From assembly GCA_963800215.1 (NCBI GenBank), contig CAWCZY010000013.1, positions 1 through 64,000 on the forward strand: a stretch of 64,000 nt of DNA, written 5' to 3'. This stretch comes from JAJPKK01 sp963800215. Lineage in GTDB: Bacteria; Pseudomonadota; Alphaproteobacteria; Rhizobiales; Xanthobacteraceae. Positions 38,098 through 49,130 of this stretch are shown here, one piece after another. Both the position numbers and the translations under genes were made by a program. Positions within the stretch are counted from its first letter, which is position 1, and each line of letters starts with the position of its first letter. A model generated the notes under the pieces. The model saw nothing but the letters and a program-made list of their open reading frames with translations, made no database searches and had not been told where the DNA came from.

Positions 38098-38460
38098 ATG
38101 TCTTCGCGTGTTGCTCTTGCAGGCATAGTAATGTTCTCGGTTCTTGTCGGGACAATTCAACTTATTGGACGATATATATTAACTTACCGATTAACTAATT
38201 TATCGCTCAAGATAGAACTTTGTAACAGAATTGCAATTTTTGATATAAAGTATGATGATATTTCTGAAATCAGAATATTAACTTTTACGGAGAGTTTTTC
38301 ACCATGGGCAGGATGGCATTTTTTTAATCGTATTTTTTATGAAAATGCTATTTTTCTAAAACGGCGTAGCTTTAGTATTTTCTACAGGATTGTAATTACA
38401 CCGGATGATCCAGATCATTTCTTCTCAGAAATGGCCAAACGACTCCCGACCACGCCATAA
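38098..38460 (+). CDS. Putative immunity protein of RHS unit A, membrane-anchored
   Basis: 120 residues from ATG 38098 (a TTG 38068 start would add 10). One strong transmembrane helix near the N-terminus (VALAGIVMFSVLVGTIQLIG) is followed by an AT-rich coded soluble part (KIELCNRIAIFDIKYDDISE, FSPWAGWHFFNRIFYE). The position immediately after tip A and the low GC, unlike the RHS core, fit an immunity gene; a membrane location would suit a toxin acting at the envelope. Inference from context. Confidence 0.55.
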   Translation: MSSRVALAGIVMFSVLVGTIQLIGRYILTYRLTNLSLKIELCNRIAIFDIKYDDISEIRILTFTESFSPWAGWHFFNRIFYENAIFLKRRSFSIFYRIVITPDDPDHFFSEMAKRLPTTP

Positions 38461-38487
38461 ACGGCCTAGAGCCGAACCCTCAACCGC

Positions 38488-40584
38488 GCCGTCTACTGGA
38501 CCGCCAACACCCGCGATGCCGAACTGCGGCTCATCCAGCAGACCGCGGGCAACGGCGTCGTCACCACCCAGAGCTTCGATCCCCTCACCGACCGGCTGAC
38601 CTCGATCCTCGCCGGCACCGGCAACGCGGTCGAGAGCTTCTCCTATACCTATGACGTGCTCGGCAACGTGCTCACCCGCGCCGACGCCAACGAGAGCCTC
38701 ACCGAGACGCTGACCTACGACACCCTCAACCGCATCACCTCGGCGACGGTGAGCGCCGGCGTCGCGCCGGTGAAGACGTTCTCCTACAATGCCATCGGCA
38801 ACCTGCTCTCGAAGTCGGACGTCGGCACCTACACCTATCCGGTGGCGGGCTCGGCGCTGCCCCACGCGGTGTCGTCCGTCAGCGGCACCATCACCTCGAC
38901 CTTCACCTATGACCCCAACGGCAACCAGACCGCGGGCGTGGGCCGCAGCATCACCTACACCTCCTACAACAAGCCGGCCTCGATCACGCAGGGGTCGAGC
39001 ACGCTGTTCTTCTCCCACGACGTCGACCACCAGCGCTTCATGCAGCAGGCGCCCGAGGGCACCACGCTCTACTTCGACGCCTTCGGCGTCCATGCCGAGC
39101 TGTTCAGTTCAGGCACCTCGTCGTGGTACGATTATCTCGGCACCGGGGGTGCCCTGCTCGGCATGCGCGTGCTGTCCGGCTCGACCGTGACCACGCGCTA
39201 TTTCCACACCGACAATCTCGGCTCGATCTCGGTCATCACCGACACCTCCGGCAACGTGGTCGAGCGCGACGGCTACGACGCCTGGGGCAAGCGCCGCTTC
39301 CCCAACGGCGCCGACGACCCCACCGACAGCCTCACCAGCCAGACCACCCGGGGCTTCACCGCCCAGGAGGAGCTCCACGACGTCGGCCTCGTGCACCTCA
39401 ACGGCCGCGTCTACGACCCCCTGATCGCGCGCATGACCAGCGCCGACCCCATGGTGCCCGACCCCATGAACGGGCAGGCGTGGAACCGCTACTCTTACGT
39501 CGTCAACAACCCGCTCGCCTTCACCGACCCCTCGGGCTACTGCTTCCTCGGGATGTGCGGCTTCGACAATGCGTTCAGCAACTTCTTCAACAACATCTTC
39601 AAGCAGATCGGCAGGGTGCTGAGGTCGACGCCGATATTGGGGAACATCGCGGTGGCCGGCGCGGCCGCGCTGTGCGGACCGGGCGCCGTGGTCTGTGCGG
39701 TGGAGGCCGCATTCCTGATCACCACCGCGGTCGCAGGTCTCACCAGCGGCAATATCGGCGTCGGCCTCAAGGCGGGTGCCATTGCCGCCGCAACCGCGGT
39801 GGCGTTCTATGAGGTCGGGAATCTCACCGACTCCATATCCGGGGCGCCATACGGGTCACACGCCCCGCCGGCCTTTGGCTCGCAGGCGTATGCATTCAAC
39901 GTGGTGGCTCATGCCGCGGTCGGATGCGGTGCGGCCGCCGCTTCCGGTCAACAGTGCGGCCCCTCCGCTCTTGCAGGAGGCGTCACCTCGGCCGCAGGCC
40001 CCGTCATCAACGGCCATGGCTTCGTGTTCGGCCTCGTCGCCAATGGCGCGCTCGGCGGCGGCGCGGCCGTCCTCGGCGGCGGCAAGTTCGAAAACGGCGC
40101 CATCACAGGCGCGTTCGGGTACCTGTTTAATGCGGCACGCGGGGCTGCCGCAGCTTTGGGTAGCGACGCTATCCAAGATCCCCTCGCATGGATCGATAGC
40201 TTGATCGGATTTCTGCCCTACGGCAAAGCATATGTGGCTGCCGTCACCATCGCCCAGATGAGTTAAAATCTGCCAACTCCTGCTGCAAGTCCCAGCAGCG
40301 ACAGTGGCGGTGCAACTGGCGATCCGGGTCAAGACCCTGATGATGACGGGTATACGCGAACTAAGACCGTAGAGAATAACGAGCCGACAAGACCGTACAT
40401 TAACTCCCCTCTGACGATAAAAGAGATCACTTCAACGGGGACGGGCGTACCCGATCCCGGCGGAATTCCAGGTGCGCTACGCTATGATGTGCCCGGTACA
40501 TGGGGAAACAGCACAGGAACATATGAGCTGGTAATTGATCCTCAAACAAATACGATATATCACTTCTTATATACGAGTAGGTAG
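38488..40584 (+). pseudogene. RHS/YD-repeat protein, 5'-truncated, unit B, with a stop codon before the toxin tip
   Basis: Opens after a TAG at 38467 with VYWTANTRDAELRL and has no start before GTG 38656. YD repeats, the core box (VYDPLIARMTSADPMV) and the GKFENGAITGAFGYLFN motif (to about 40131) are in one frame to a TAA at 40264-40266. The very same frame then continues 105 more codons: a Pro/Ser/Asp linker, then EITSTGTGVPDPGGIPGALR, YDVPGTWGNSTGTYELVID and TNTIYHFLYTSR, ending at 40584. That segment resembles a short toxin domain found at the C-termini of RHS and similar polymorphic toxins. The TAA therefore cuts the toxin off unless it is read through or is a sequence error. Confidence 0.8.
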
Positions 40585-40585
40585 C

Positions 40586-41085
40586 ATGAAGTTCAGAATA
40601 TCAAATCTCGAGGTCGGGCTACGAGGGGACTCCCTTATTTACCGTCCTGAAGAATACTCGTTTGATCTCGTTCCTGGATCAAAGAGCGGCTTTGCATCTG
40701 TGTTGGTCGATGATTTGAAGTTCTCGAGCTTGACGCGAATAATCGAGTTATTTCGGTCTGGGGAATGTGTCCGCACACCAGATGGATAGGGTCGCGCCTC
40801 ACGCCGCCTAGAGCAAAGCCTGCCGCTGTTTTTGTCGAATCCGATACGCCCTTAAAACAAGGGACGTCTGTGCGACTAAATGACAGCAGGTACTGGCCGG
40901 TCTATGCCGACACATCCACTGGTTGGATATGCGTGAGGGGGAAAGAGGACGCTGACGAGGCGGCTATGATTTTTAGTGAAGTAATACTTGAGATTACCAA
41001 GGAGGGCAAACCAAGCGCCCTTTGGCTTCATCCAAAACAGATGCCGAAACTGCCAACGAGACGGCCGAGGTTAGTGTCAGAGTAG
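40586..41085 (+). pseudogene. Putative immunity gene of RHS unit B, frameshifted
   Basis: Starts two bases after the toxin stop at ATG 40586 (MKFRISNLEVGLRGDSLIYR) and reads to a stop at 40789; a second frame from about 40780 continues AVFVESDTPLKQGTSVRLND, YWPVYADTSTGWICVRG and VILEITKEGKPSALWLHPK to 41085. One slip near 40780 would give a ~165-residue protein. The second half reads like a small beta-rich protein. Both the toxin and the immunity gene of this unit are interrupted. Confidence 0.6.
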
Positions 41086-41164
41086 CGGGGACAAGCTTGT
41101 TCAGTTACTGAGCAATAAATGAATTAGCGGAACGCGCCGAACGAATGGGAGGGGGAGCCAGAGC

Positions 41165-44100
41165 GAGACCTGGGTGTACGACCCGCGGTTCGGCAAGCCC
41201 ACCAGCCACACCGGCCCCAACGGGCTGACCACCACCTGGAGCTACGACGTCTACGGCCGCAAGATCCAGGAGGTGCGCCCGGACGGCACCCAGACCAAGT
41301 GGGCGTACCTGTTCTGCTCGGGCTACAATGGCGGCACCGCGAGCTGCGTCGCCGGCGCGGTCTACCTCGTCCAGGCGACCCCGTACGCGTCCGGCGGCGT
41401 CACCCAGAACGGGCCGCAGGGCATCGTCTATTTCGACATGCTCGACCGCGAGGTCGGCCGCGACACCCAGGGCTTCGACGGCAGCACCATCCGCGCCTCC
41501 AAGCAGTACAACGCCAACGGCGTGCTGGCGCAGCAGAGCCGGCCGTACTTCGCCTCGGGCGGCACGGCGGAGTGGACGACGTATACCTACGATGCGCTCA
41601 ACCGCGTCCTCACGGCGACCTATCCGGATTTCGACCACCACCGCCCACGCCTATAACGGGCTGGTCGCCACCGACACCAATGCGGCGGGCGAGACCCGCA
41701 CCACCACCAAGAACAGCCAGGGCAACGTGGTGTCGGTCGTCGATGCCGCCGGCAACACCACGAGCTACGCCTACGACCCCTTCGGCAAGCTGATCAAGAC
41801 CACCGACGCGCTGGGCAACGTGGTGACCGCCACCTACGACGTGCGCGGCCGCAAGACCGCCTCCGGCGATCCCGACCTCGGCAGCTGGACCTACAGCTAC
41901 GACACCGCGAGCGAGCTCGTCAGCCAGACCGACGCCAAGAGCCAGACCACGACGCTCAGCTACGACCTGCTCGGCCGCATGACCGGGCGGGTCGAGACCG
42001 ACATGACCTCGGCGTGGGTCTACGACACCGCGACCAACGGCATCGGCAAGCTCGCCTCGGCGAGCATCACCGCCGGCCCGAGCGCGGGCTATGCGCGCAG
42101 TTTCGCCTATGACAGCCTCGGCCGTCCGGTGCAGGCGACCGCCACCATCAGCAGCACCAACTACAGCTTCTATGCGAGCTACGACGCCAACAGCCGGCTC
42201 TCCACCGTCACCTACCCTCGGGCTTCGTCGCCACCTACACCTACACCAGCCTCGGCTACGCCCAGCAGGTCAGCGGCGGGTCGCAGGTCTACTGGACCGC
42301 GAACACGCGCGATGCCGAGCTGCGGCTCCTCACGCAGACCGCCGGCAACGGCGTCGTTACCACCCAGAGCTTCGACCCGCTGACCGACCGGCTGACCTCG
42401 ATCCTCGCCGGCACCGGCAACGCGGTGGAGAGCTTCTCCTATACCTATGACGTGCTCGGCAACGTGCTCACCCGCGCTGACGCCAACGAGAGCCTCACCG
42501 AGACGCTGACCTACGACACCCTCAACCGCATCACCTCGGCGACGGTGAGCGCCGGCGTCGCGCCGGTGAAGACGTTCTCCTACAACGCGATCGGCAACCT
42601 GCTGACGAAGTCCGACGTCGGCACCTACAGCTATCCGGTGGCGGGCTCGGCGCTGCCGCACGCGGTGACGTCCGTCAGCGGCACCATCACCTCGACCTTC
42701 AGCTACGACCCGAACGGGAATCAGACCGCGGGCGTCGGCCGCAGCATCACCTACACCTCCTACAACAAGCCGGCCTCGATCACGCAGGGGTCGAGCACGC
42801 TGTTCTTCTCCCACGACGTCGACCACCAGCGCTTCATGCAGCAGGCGCCCGAGGGCACCACGCTCTACTTCGACGCCTTCGGCGTCCATGCCGAGCTGTT
42901 CAGTTCAGGCACCTCGTCGTGGTACGATTATCTCGGCACCGGGGGTGCCCTGCTCGGCATGCGCGTGCTGTCCGGCTCGACCGTGACCACGCGCTATTTC
43001 CACACCGACAATCTCGGCTCGATCTCGGTCATCACCGACACCTCCGGCAACGTGGTCGAGCGCGACGGCTACGACGCCTGGGGCAAGCGCCGCTTCCCCA
43101 ACGGCGCCGACGACCCCACCGACAGCCTCACCAGCCAGACCACCCGGGGCTTCACCGCCCAGGAGGAGCTCCACGACGTCGGCCTCGTGCACCTCAACGG
43201 CCGCGTCTACGACCCGCTGATCGCGCGCATGACCAGCGCCGACCCCATGGTGCCCGACCCGATGAACGGGCAGGCCTGGAACCGCTACTCTTACGTCATC
43301 AACAACCCGCTCGCCTTCACCGACCCCAGTGGCTACTGCTTCCTCGGGATGTGCGGCTTCGACAATGCGGTCAGCAACTTCTTCGACAACATCTTCAAGC
43401 AGATCGGCAGGGTTCTGCGGTCGACGCCGATATTGGGGAACCTTGCCGTGGCCGGCGCGGCGGCGCTGTGTGCGGGGCCGCAAGCGATCGTCTGTGCGGT
43501 CGCCGCCGCGTTCCTGACAACGACGGCTGTCTCCGGTCTCACCAGCGGCAACATCGGGGCGGGTCTCAAGGCGGGTGCCATTGCCGCGGCAACCGCGGTG
43601 GCGTTCTGGGAGGTCGGGAACCTCACCAATGCGATTGCCGGCGTCGACCCTAATCAAGCACACATCCAGCCACAATTCGGCACGCCGGAGTACGCCTTCA
43701 ATGTCGTCGCGCATGCCGCGGTCGGATGCGGCGCAGCCGCCGCTTCCGGTCAACAGTGCGGGCCTTCGGCCCTCGCCGGAGGTGTCACCTCCGCCGCAGG
43801 GCCCATCATCAACGCCCACGGGTTCGTATTCGGCCTCGTTGCCAACATCGCGCTCGGCGGCGGTGCAGCCGTTCTCGGTGGGGGCAAGTTCGAAAACGGT
43901 GCAATCACAGGGGCATTTGGTTACTTGTTTAATCAACATGGGGCTGACCCTGCCCTCCCTCAACCTGGCGATTTTATAGACGTCTTCAACGCGTGGCACG
44001 CTTACTGGGTCGACATAAATGTTGCAACATTGCAGAGCCTCGGATATACAGTAACAACTGAGGTTGGTTTCTGGGATATTTCCCACACTACATATTCGCG

Positions 44101-44362
44101 ACTTGACATAGTCGCGTCTCTGGATGGAGTGCCAGTGTTCGGCATGGAAGTAAAAACACTACCTTTTGACCCCGGAATCTCTTCTGCGGATGTCGATAAG
44201 CTCTATACTCCGAACCAGCAAATTGTGTATCCAGACATCCGATCTGGCTTGGCGATACCTGTTGGGGACAATGCGGCTAACGCAGGTTTCACGATAAATG
44301 CGCCCCTAGTTTATCCGTTTGGAATTCTAGATGTAGTCGTAGCTGGTAGAGGTATGCATTAG
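41165..44362 (+). pseudogene. RHS/YD-repeat protein, 5'-truncated, unit C, with PD-(D/E)XK-like nuclease tip
   Basis: The longest unit, starting abruptly with SETWVYDPRFGKPTSHTGPN and no start codon. A one-base gain near 41632 (TTT where unit E has TT) and a one-base loss near 42219 (CCC TCG against CCCTTCG) cancel out, so the frame is wrong for ~590 bases only. The core box is followed by the pre-toxin region and GKFENGAITGAFGYLFN (to about 43933). The 142-residue tip (43934-44362) contains YSRLDIVASLDGVPVFGMEV and KTLPF, an Asp followed by E-x-K as in PD-(D/E)XK nucleases. Probably a DNase or RNase toxin; this is motif inference. Confidence 0.8.
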
Positions 44363-44379
44363 AATAGGCAACGATCGGC

Positions 44380-45045
44380 ATGCATGATGAGCTAAAAGAT
44401 GCATTCAAACTCGCAGTAATGAAAAAGCTGACGCCATTGGGTTACGCCGAGAATTCTGGCACGATATTCGCGCGCGAACTATCTCCTGGGGTCCTTGGCT
44501 GTGTTGGATATCTGACATCAAATGCGCAAAGTGCAGTCAAGGCTTTTGTCGGTGTTCGGTTCGAGCACGTGGAAAAAATCTACGATGAGCTTATGAAACC
44601 ATTTTTAGTTGGTCCAAAGAGTACGTCGCGCTATTTTCCTTCCGTGTTCCGCGACATCTATGACCTTAAGCAAGAGCGGTCGACCAACCCGAATTTCAGA
44701 TCGACAGAGAGTTCTTATTTAGCAATTGAATATCGCACAGTGTCGGACGCGGCCGGTCGATTTCTTATCGATGTTCAACAATATGGTATTCCTTACGTTG
44801 AGTTTAACTCATCTCTATCAAACGCGGCGGCCACCATCATTGAGCGGCGCGGAGGTGGGATTGGAACCGTGGCATACAGGCTGCCTATCATGTATTGGAT
44901 TCTTGGGCAAGCTCATGCAGCGAAGGAATATCTTGTAAATACTGCGGCACAACGTTACCCTATTGGTCCTTATGAGAAATTTGCTACTTTGCTAGCGGCG
45001 CGAATAGACGCTGGCGCTGCACCGTTGCCGCCGAATGTCCATTGA
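44380..45045 (+). CDS. Putative immunity protein of RHS unit C
   Basis: 221 residues, starting 17 bases after the nuclease tip. MHDELKDAFKLAVMKKLTPL, then GYAENSGTIFARE; no transmembrane helix, so cytoplasmic, consistent with neutralising a nuclease. The base composition is lower in GC than the RHS core. The pattern (helical start, then alternating strands including VGVRFEHVEKIYDELMKPF) recalls DUF4304-like immunity proteins, but I am not certain. Confidence 0.6.
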   Translation: MHDELKDAFKLAVMKKLTPLGYAENSGTIFARELSPGVLGCVGYLTSNAQSAVKAFVGVRFEHVEKIYDELMKPFLVGPKSTSRYFPSVFRDIYDLKQERSTNPNFRSTESSYLAIEYRTVSDAAGRFLIDVQQYGIPYVEFNSSLSNAAATIIERRGGGIGTVAYRLPIMYWILGQAHAAKEYLVNTAAQRYPIGPYEKFATLLAARIDAGAAPLPPNVH

Positions 45046-45063
45046 CCGTTTGGTAGTACGGCT

Positions 45064-45206
45064 CAGCAGGCCTGTCACATGCTCATCACGACCGACACCA
45101 ATGCGGGGAGCAAGACCCGCACCGTCACCAAGGACAGCCATGGCTAGACGGTCTCGGTGGTCGATGTCGCCAGCAACACCATGAACTATGCCTACGACCC
45201 GTTTGA
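45064..45206 (+). pseudogene. Decayed RHS YD-repeat fragment
   Basis: TTDTNAGSKTRTVTKDSHG, a stop, then TVSVVDVASNTMNYAYDPFD and a second stop; this corresponds to the repeat reading TDTNAASETRTTTKNSQGN in unit E, diverged by many substitutions. It lies directly upstream of unit E and is a remnant of another copy or of unit E's lost 5' part. Confidence 0.65.
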
Positions 45207-48200
45207 TTGATCCAGACTATCGACACCGCCGGCCGCGGCCCGACCGGCGCGTACTACCCGACCGGCGCGGTCTACCTCGTCCAGGCGACCCCGCTCGCCT
45301 CCGACGGCGTCACCCAGAACGGGCCGCAGGGCATCGTCTATTTCGACATGCTCGACCGTGAGGTCGGCCGCGACACCCAGGGCTTCGACGCCAGCACCAT
45401 CCGCGCCTCCAAGCAGTACAACGCCAACGGCGTGCTGGCGCAGCAGAGCCGGCCGTACTTCGCCTCGGGCGGCACGGCGGAGTGGACGACGTATACCTAC
45501 GATGCGCTCAACCGCGTCCTCACCGCGACCTATCCGGATTCGACCACCACCGCCCACGCCTATAACGGGCTGGTCGCCACCGACACCAATGCGGCGAGCG
45601 AGACCCGCACCACCACCAAGAACAGCCAGGGCAACGTGGTGTCGGTCGTCGACGCCGCCGGCAACACCACGAGCTACGCCTACGACCCCTTCGGCAAGCT
45701 GATCACCACCACCGACGCCGCCGGCAACGTCGTTACCGCCACCTACGACGTGCGCGGCCGCAAGATCGCCTCCAGCGATCCCGACCTCGGCGCCTGGACC
45801 TACGCCTACGACACCGCGAGCGAGCTCGTCAGCCAGACCGACGCCAAGAGCCAGACCACCACCTTGAGCTACGACCTGCTCGGCCGCATGACCGGGCGGG
45901 TCGAGACCGACATGACCTCGGCGTGGGTCTACGACACCAAGGCCTGGGGCATCGGCAAGCTCACCTCGGCAAGCATCACCGCCGGGCCGAGCGCGGGCTA
46001 CGAGAAGAGCCTCATCTACGACAGCCTGGGCCGCACGGTGCAGGTGACCATCACGGTCGGCGGCATCAACTACACCGTTCTACGCCAGCTATGACGCCAA
46101 CAGCCGGCTCTCCACCGTCACCTACCCTTCGGGCTTCGTCGCCACCTACACCTATACCAGCCTCGGCTACGCCCAGCAGGTCAGCGGCGGGTCGCAGGTC
46201 TACTGGACCGCGAACACCCGCGATGCCGAGCTGCGGCTCCTCACGCAGACCGCGGGCAACGGCGTCGTCACCACCCAGAGCTTCGATCCCCTCACCGACC
46301 GGCTGACCTCGATCCTCGCCGGCACCGGCAATGCGGTGGAGAGCTTCTCCTATACCTATGACGTGCTCGGCAACGTGCTCACCCGCGCCGACGCCAACGA
46401 GAGCCTCACCGAGACGCTGACCTATGACGACTTGAACCGCATCACCTCGGCGACGGTGTCCGCCAACATCGCGCCGGAGAAGACGTTCTCCTACAACGCG
46501 ATCGGCAACCTGCTGTCGAAGTCCGACGTCGGCACCTACACCTATCCGGTGGCGGGCTCCGCCCTGCCGCACGCGGTGTCCAGCATCGCCGGCACCATCA
46601 ACTCGACCTTCACCTACGACCCCAACGGCAACCAGACCGCGGGCGTGGGCCGCAGCATCAGCTACACCTCCTACAACAAGCCGGCCTCGATCACCCAGGG
46701 CTCGAGCACGCTGTTCTTCTCCCACGACACCGACCACCAGCGCTTCATGCAGCAGGCGCCGGAGGGCACCACGCTCTACTTCGATGCGTTCGGCGTCCAT
46801 GCCGAGCTGTTTTCTTCGGGCGCCTCGGAGTGGGTGGATTATGTCAGCGGCGGCGGCGCCATGCTGGCCATGCGGGTGATCTACGGCTCGACGGTGACCA
46901 CGCGCTATTTCCACACCGACAATCTCGGGTCGATCGCCGTCATCACCGACACCTCCGGCAACGTGGTGGAGCGCGACGGCTACGACGCCTGGGGCAAGCG
47001 GCGCTTCCCCAACGGCGCGGACGACCCCACCGACAGCCTCACCAGCCAGACCACGCGGGGCTTCACCGCCCAGGAAGAGCTCCACGACGTCGGCCTCGTG
47101 CACCTCAACGGCCGCGTCTACGACCCGCTGATCGCGCGCATGACCAGCGCCGACCCCATGGTGCCCGACCCGATGAACGGGCAGGCCTGGAACCGCTACT
47201 CTTACGTCATCAACAACCCGCTCGCCTTCACCGACCCCAGTGGCTACTGCTTCCTCGGGATGTGCGGCTTCGACAATGCGGTCAGCAACTTCTTCGACAA
47301 CATCTTCAAGCAGATCGGACGCGTACTGCGGTCGACGCCCATATTGGGGAACCTCGCCGTGGCCGGCGCGGCGGCGCTGTGTGCAGGGCCGCAAGCGCTC
47401 GTCTGTGCGGTCGCCGCCGCGTTCCTGACAACGACGGCTGTCTCCGGTCTCACCAGCGGCAACATCGGCGCCGGCTTAAGGCAGGCGCCATCGCCGCCGC
47501 AACCGCCGTCGCGTTCTATGAGGTCGGGAACCTCACAAACTCCATATCCGGAGCACAAGTCGGGACACACGCTCCGCCAGCCTTCGGCACCCCGGCGTAC
47601 GCGTTCAACGTCGTGGCTCACGCCGCGGTCGGTTGCGGCTCAGCGGAAGCCTCCGGTCAACAATGCGGGCCTTCCGCTCTTGCAGGTGGCGTCACGTCGG
47701 CCGCAGGGCCCGTCATCAACTCCCACGGCTTCGTATTCGGCCTCGTCGCCAACGGCGCGCTCGGCGGCGCCGCCGCCGTCCTCGGCGGTGGCACGTTCGC
47801 CAACGGCGCCATCACCGGCGCGTTCGGGTACCTGTTTAATTGTTCAGGTGGCAAACTCTGTGGAGGCGGCCCGCTAACGCCCGATGATGGTCTTTTCACT
47901 ATGACCGATCTAGGTGGTTTACCTGGCGTGGCCTCGCAGGCAACCGCCGCCGAAGCGGCGGCTGCCGGAGAAGCAGCCGTCGCAGAGAGTGTAGGGCCGC
48001 GTTTAATTGGCTCGTTTGCGGTACCAGAAGATTTGATGTATGGAACAACTTCGTTTGGAAACTATGCCCACAACGCAGCGGCTGACCTTCTACAGGAATT
48101 CTACCCGGATGTGGCATTTACTTTTCGCGTAGCTCCTGGGCAAACGGGTGTCGACGTGGAAGTGTTGGCAGAGCAAGCAGATGTTACGGGATTTCAGTAT

Positions 48201-48332
48201 GGCGAGATAAAGCCACTGACAGCGTCGGGCGAAGCTAGCTTCAACCGGCAGGTTCAAAACTGGAATTTAGCCGCCCCTGTCCAAGCGATAACTTACGACG
48301 CAAACGGTAATCTATACATGGGATTCCGCTAA
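45207..48332 (+). pseudogene. RHS/YD-repeat protein, unit E, frame-disrupted, with restriction-endonuclease-like tip
   Basis: Homology to the other units begins near 45262 (GAVYLVQATPLASDGVTQNG). Compared with unit A there is one extra A near 46075 (ACACCGTTC against ACCCGTTC), and compared with unit C one base fewer near 47478, so three frames are used. The core matches unit A up to about 46960 and unit C/B afterwards. The pre-toxin motif is TFANGAITGAFGYLFN (to 47840). The 163-residue tip has FAVPEDLMYGTTSFGNYAHN, TGVDVEVLAEQ, and GFQYGEIKPLTASGEASFNR followed by QVQNW: Asp then E-x-K with a following NRQ, typical of Tox-REase-type nucleases. Confidence 0.8.
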
Positions 48333-48333
48333 A

Positions 48334-49107
48334 ATGAAAATTCATGAATTACTATGGGCTCATAAATATACGGAGACAATCATGGAATGCCAACAAGAGT
48401 TGGCAAAGAATCCTGACGATACGGCTGCCGTTGCAGGCATGGCAAAAGCACTACGTGCTAAAGCAGAATACAGAGAATCGCTCAGATTTTTCGAGCGCTT
48501 AGCCGTTCAGAGGAGCGAAGATAAGACAGCCAATATCCTTGCGCCAGGTAGTTTTCCTTGGCAGATTGATATCGCCTGCCTGCACTGGCTTCTTGGAAAC
48601 AACTCAAAAGCAATTCAGATGATGCACGATTTGGTCGCCGGTATTCTAAACGGGTCGATAAAATATGGCGACGCGGCCGGTGGGATGACCCAGGGATTAT
48701 TATTGTACTACATGGGCATAACTGCAAAACAACCTGACGAAGTGTTCTTCGCGTTAGACTACATGATAAACCGCGTGAAACATGCGGTTAGCCAGAATTG
48801 GCCATCTCCCGTGGCGCAATATTATCTTGGAAATACTTCGTTTGAAAACGTTATGGAGTTTGTCAATCGCCAGCGAATAGCGCCGGGGATGACGGAGATT
48901 GCGAAGGTCGAGCTTAGCAGGCGTCGACGGCTTACCGTTGCCCTATTTCACGATGGGGTCAGGAGCCGCAGTCAGGGCGACGAGGAACGATGTCTTGTTC
49001 GCATGCGGGAATGCTACGAGCTTGAGAACCCACTGCTTGAACAAGAATGGTACCTCGCCCGATACGAGGTTCAACGAACCGACCAAGCGATAAGGGCAAA
49101 GAATTGA
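48334..49107 (+). CDS. Putative immunity protein of RHS unit E, TPR-like
   Basis: 257 residues, starting one base after the toxin stop. All-helical: MECQQELAKNPDDTAAVAGM, then AKALRAKAEYRESLRFFERL resembles tetratricopeptide repeats; a second half has YMGITAKQPDEVFFALDYMI. It ends with LARYEVQRTDQAIRAKN. AT-richer than the RHS core. Cytoplasmic. The tight spacing and helical-repeat architecture support an immunity role; no specific family is named. Confidence 0.6.
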   Translation: MKIHELLWAHKYTETIMECQQELAKNPDDTAAVAGMAKALRAKAEYRESLRFFERLAVQRSEDKTANILAPGSFPWQIDIACLHWLLGNNSKAIQMMHDLVAGILNGSIKYGDAAGGMTQGLLLYYMGITAKQPDEVFFALDYMINRVKHAVSQNWPSPVAQYYLGNTSFENVMEFVNRQRIAPGMTEIAKVELSRRRRLTVALFHDGVRSRSQGDEERCLVRMRECYELENPLLEQEWYLARYEVQRTDQAIRAKN

Positions 49108-49130
49108 CTTCGACCAACAGATCTCCCTGC

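Noticed and set aside
35313..47840. Regular repeats that might suggest a CRISPR array
   Set aside because: The periodicity is that of YD-repeat codons in long coding repeats of kilobase size; there are no 25-40 base repeats with unique spacers and no cas genes.
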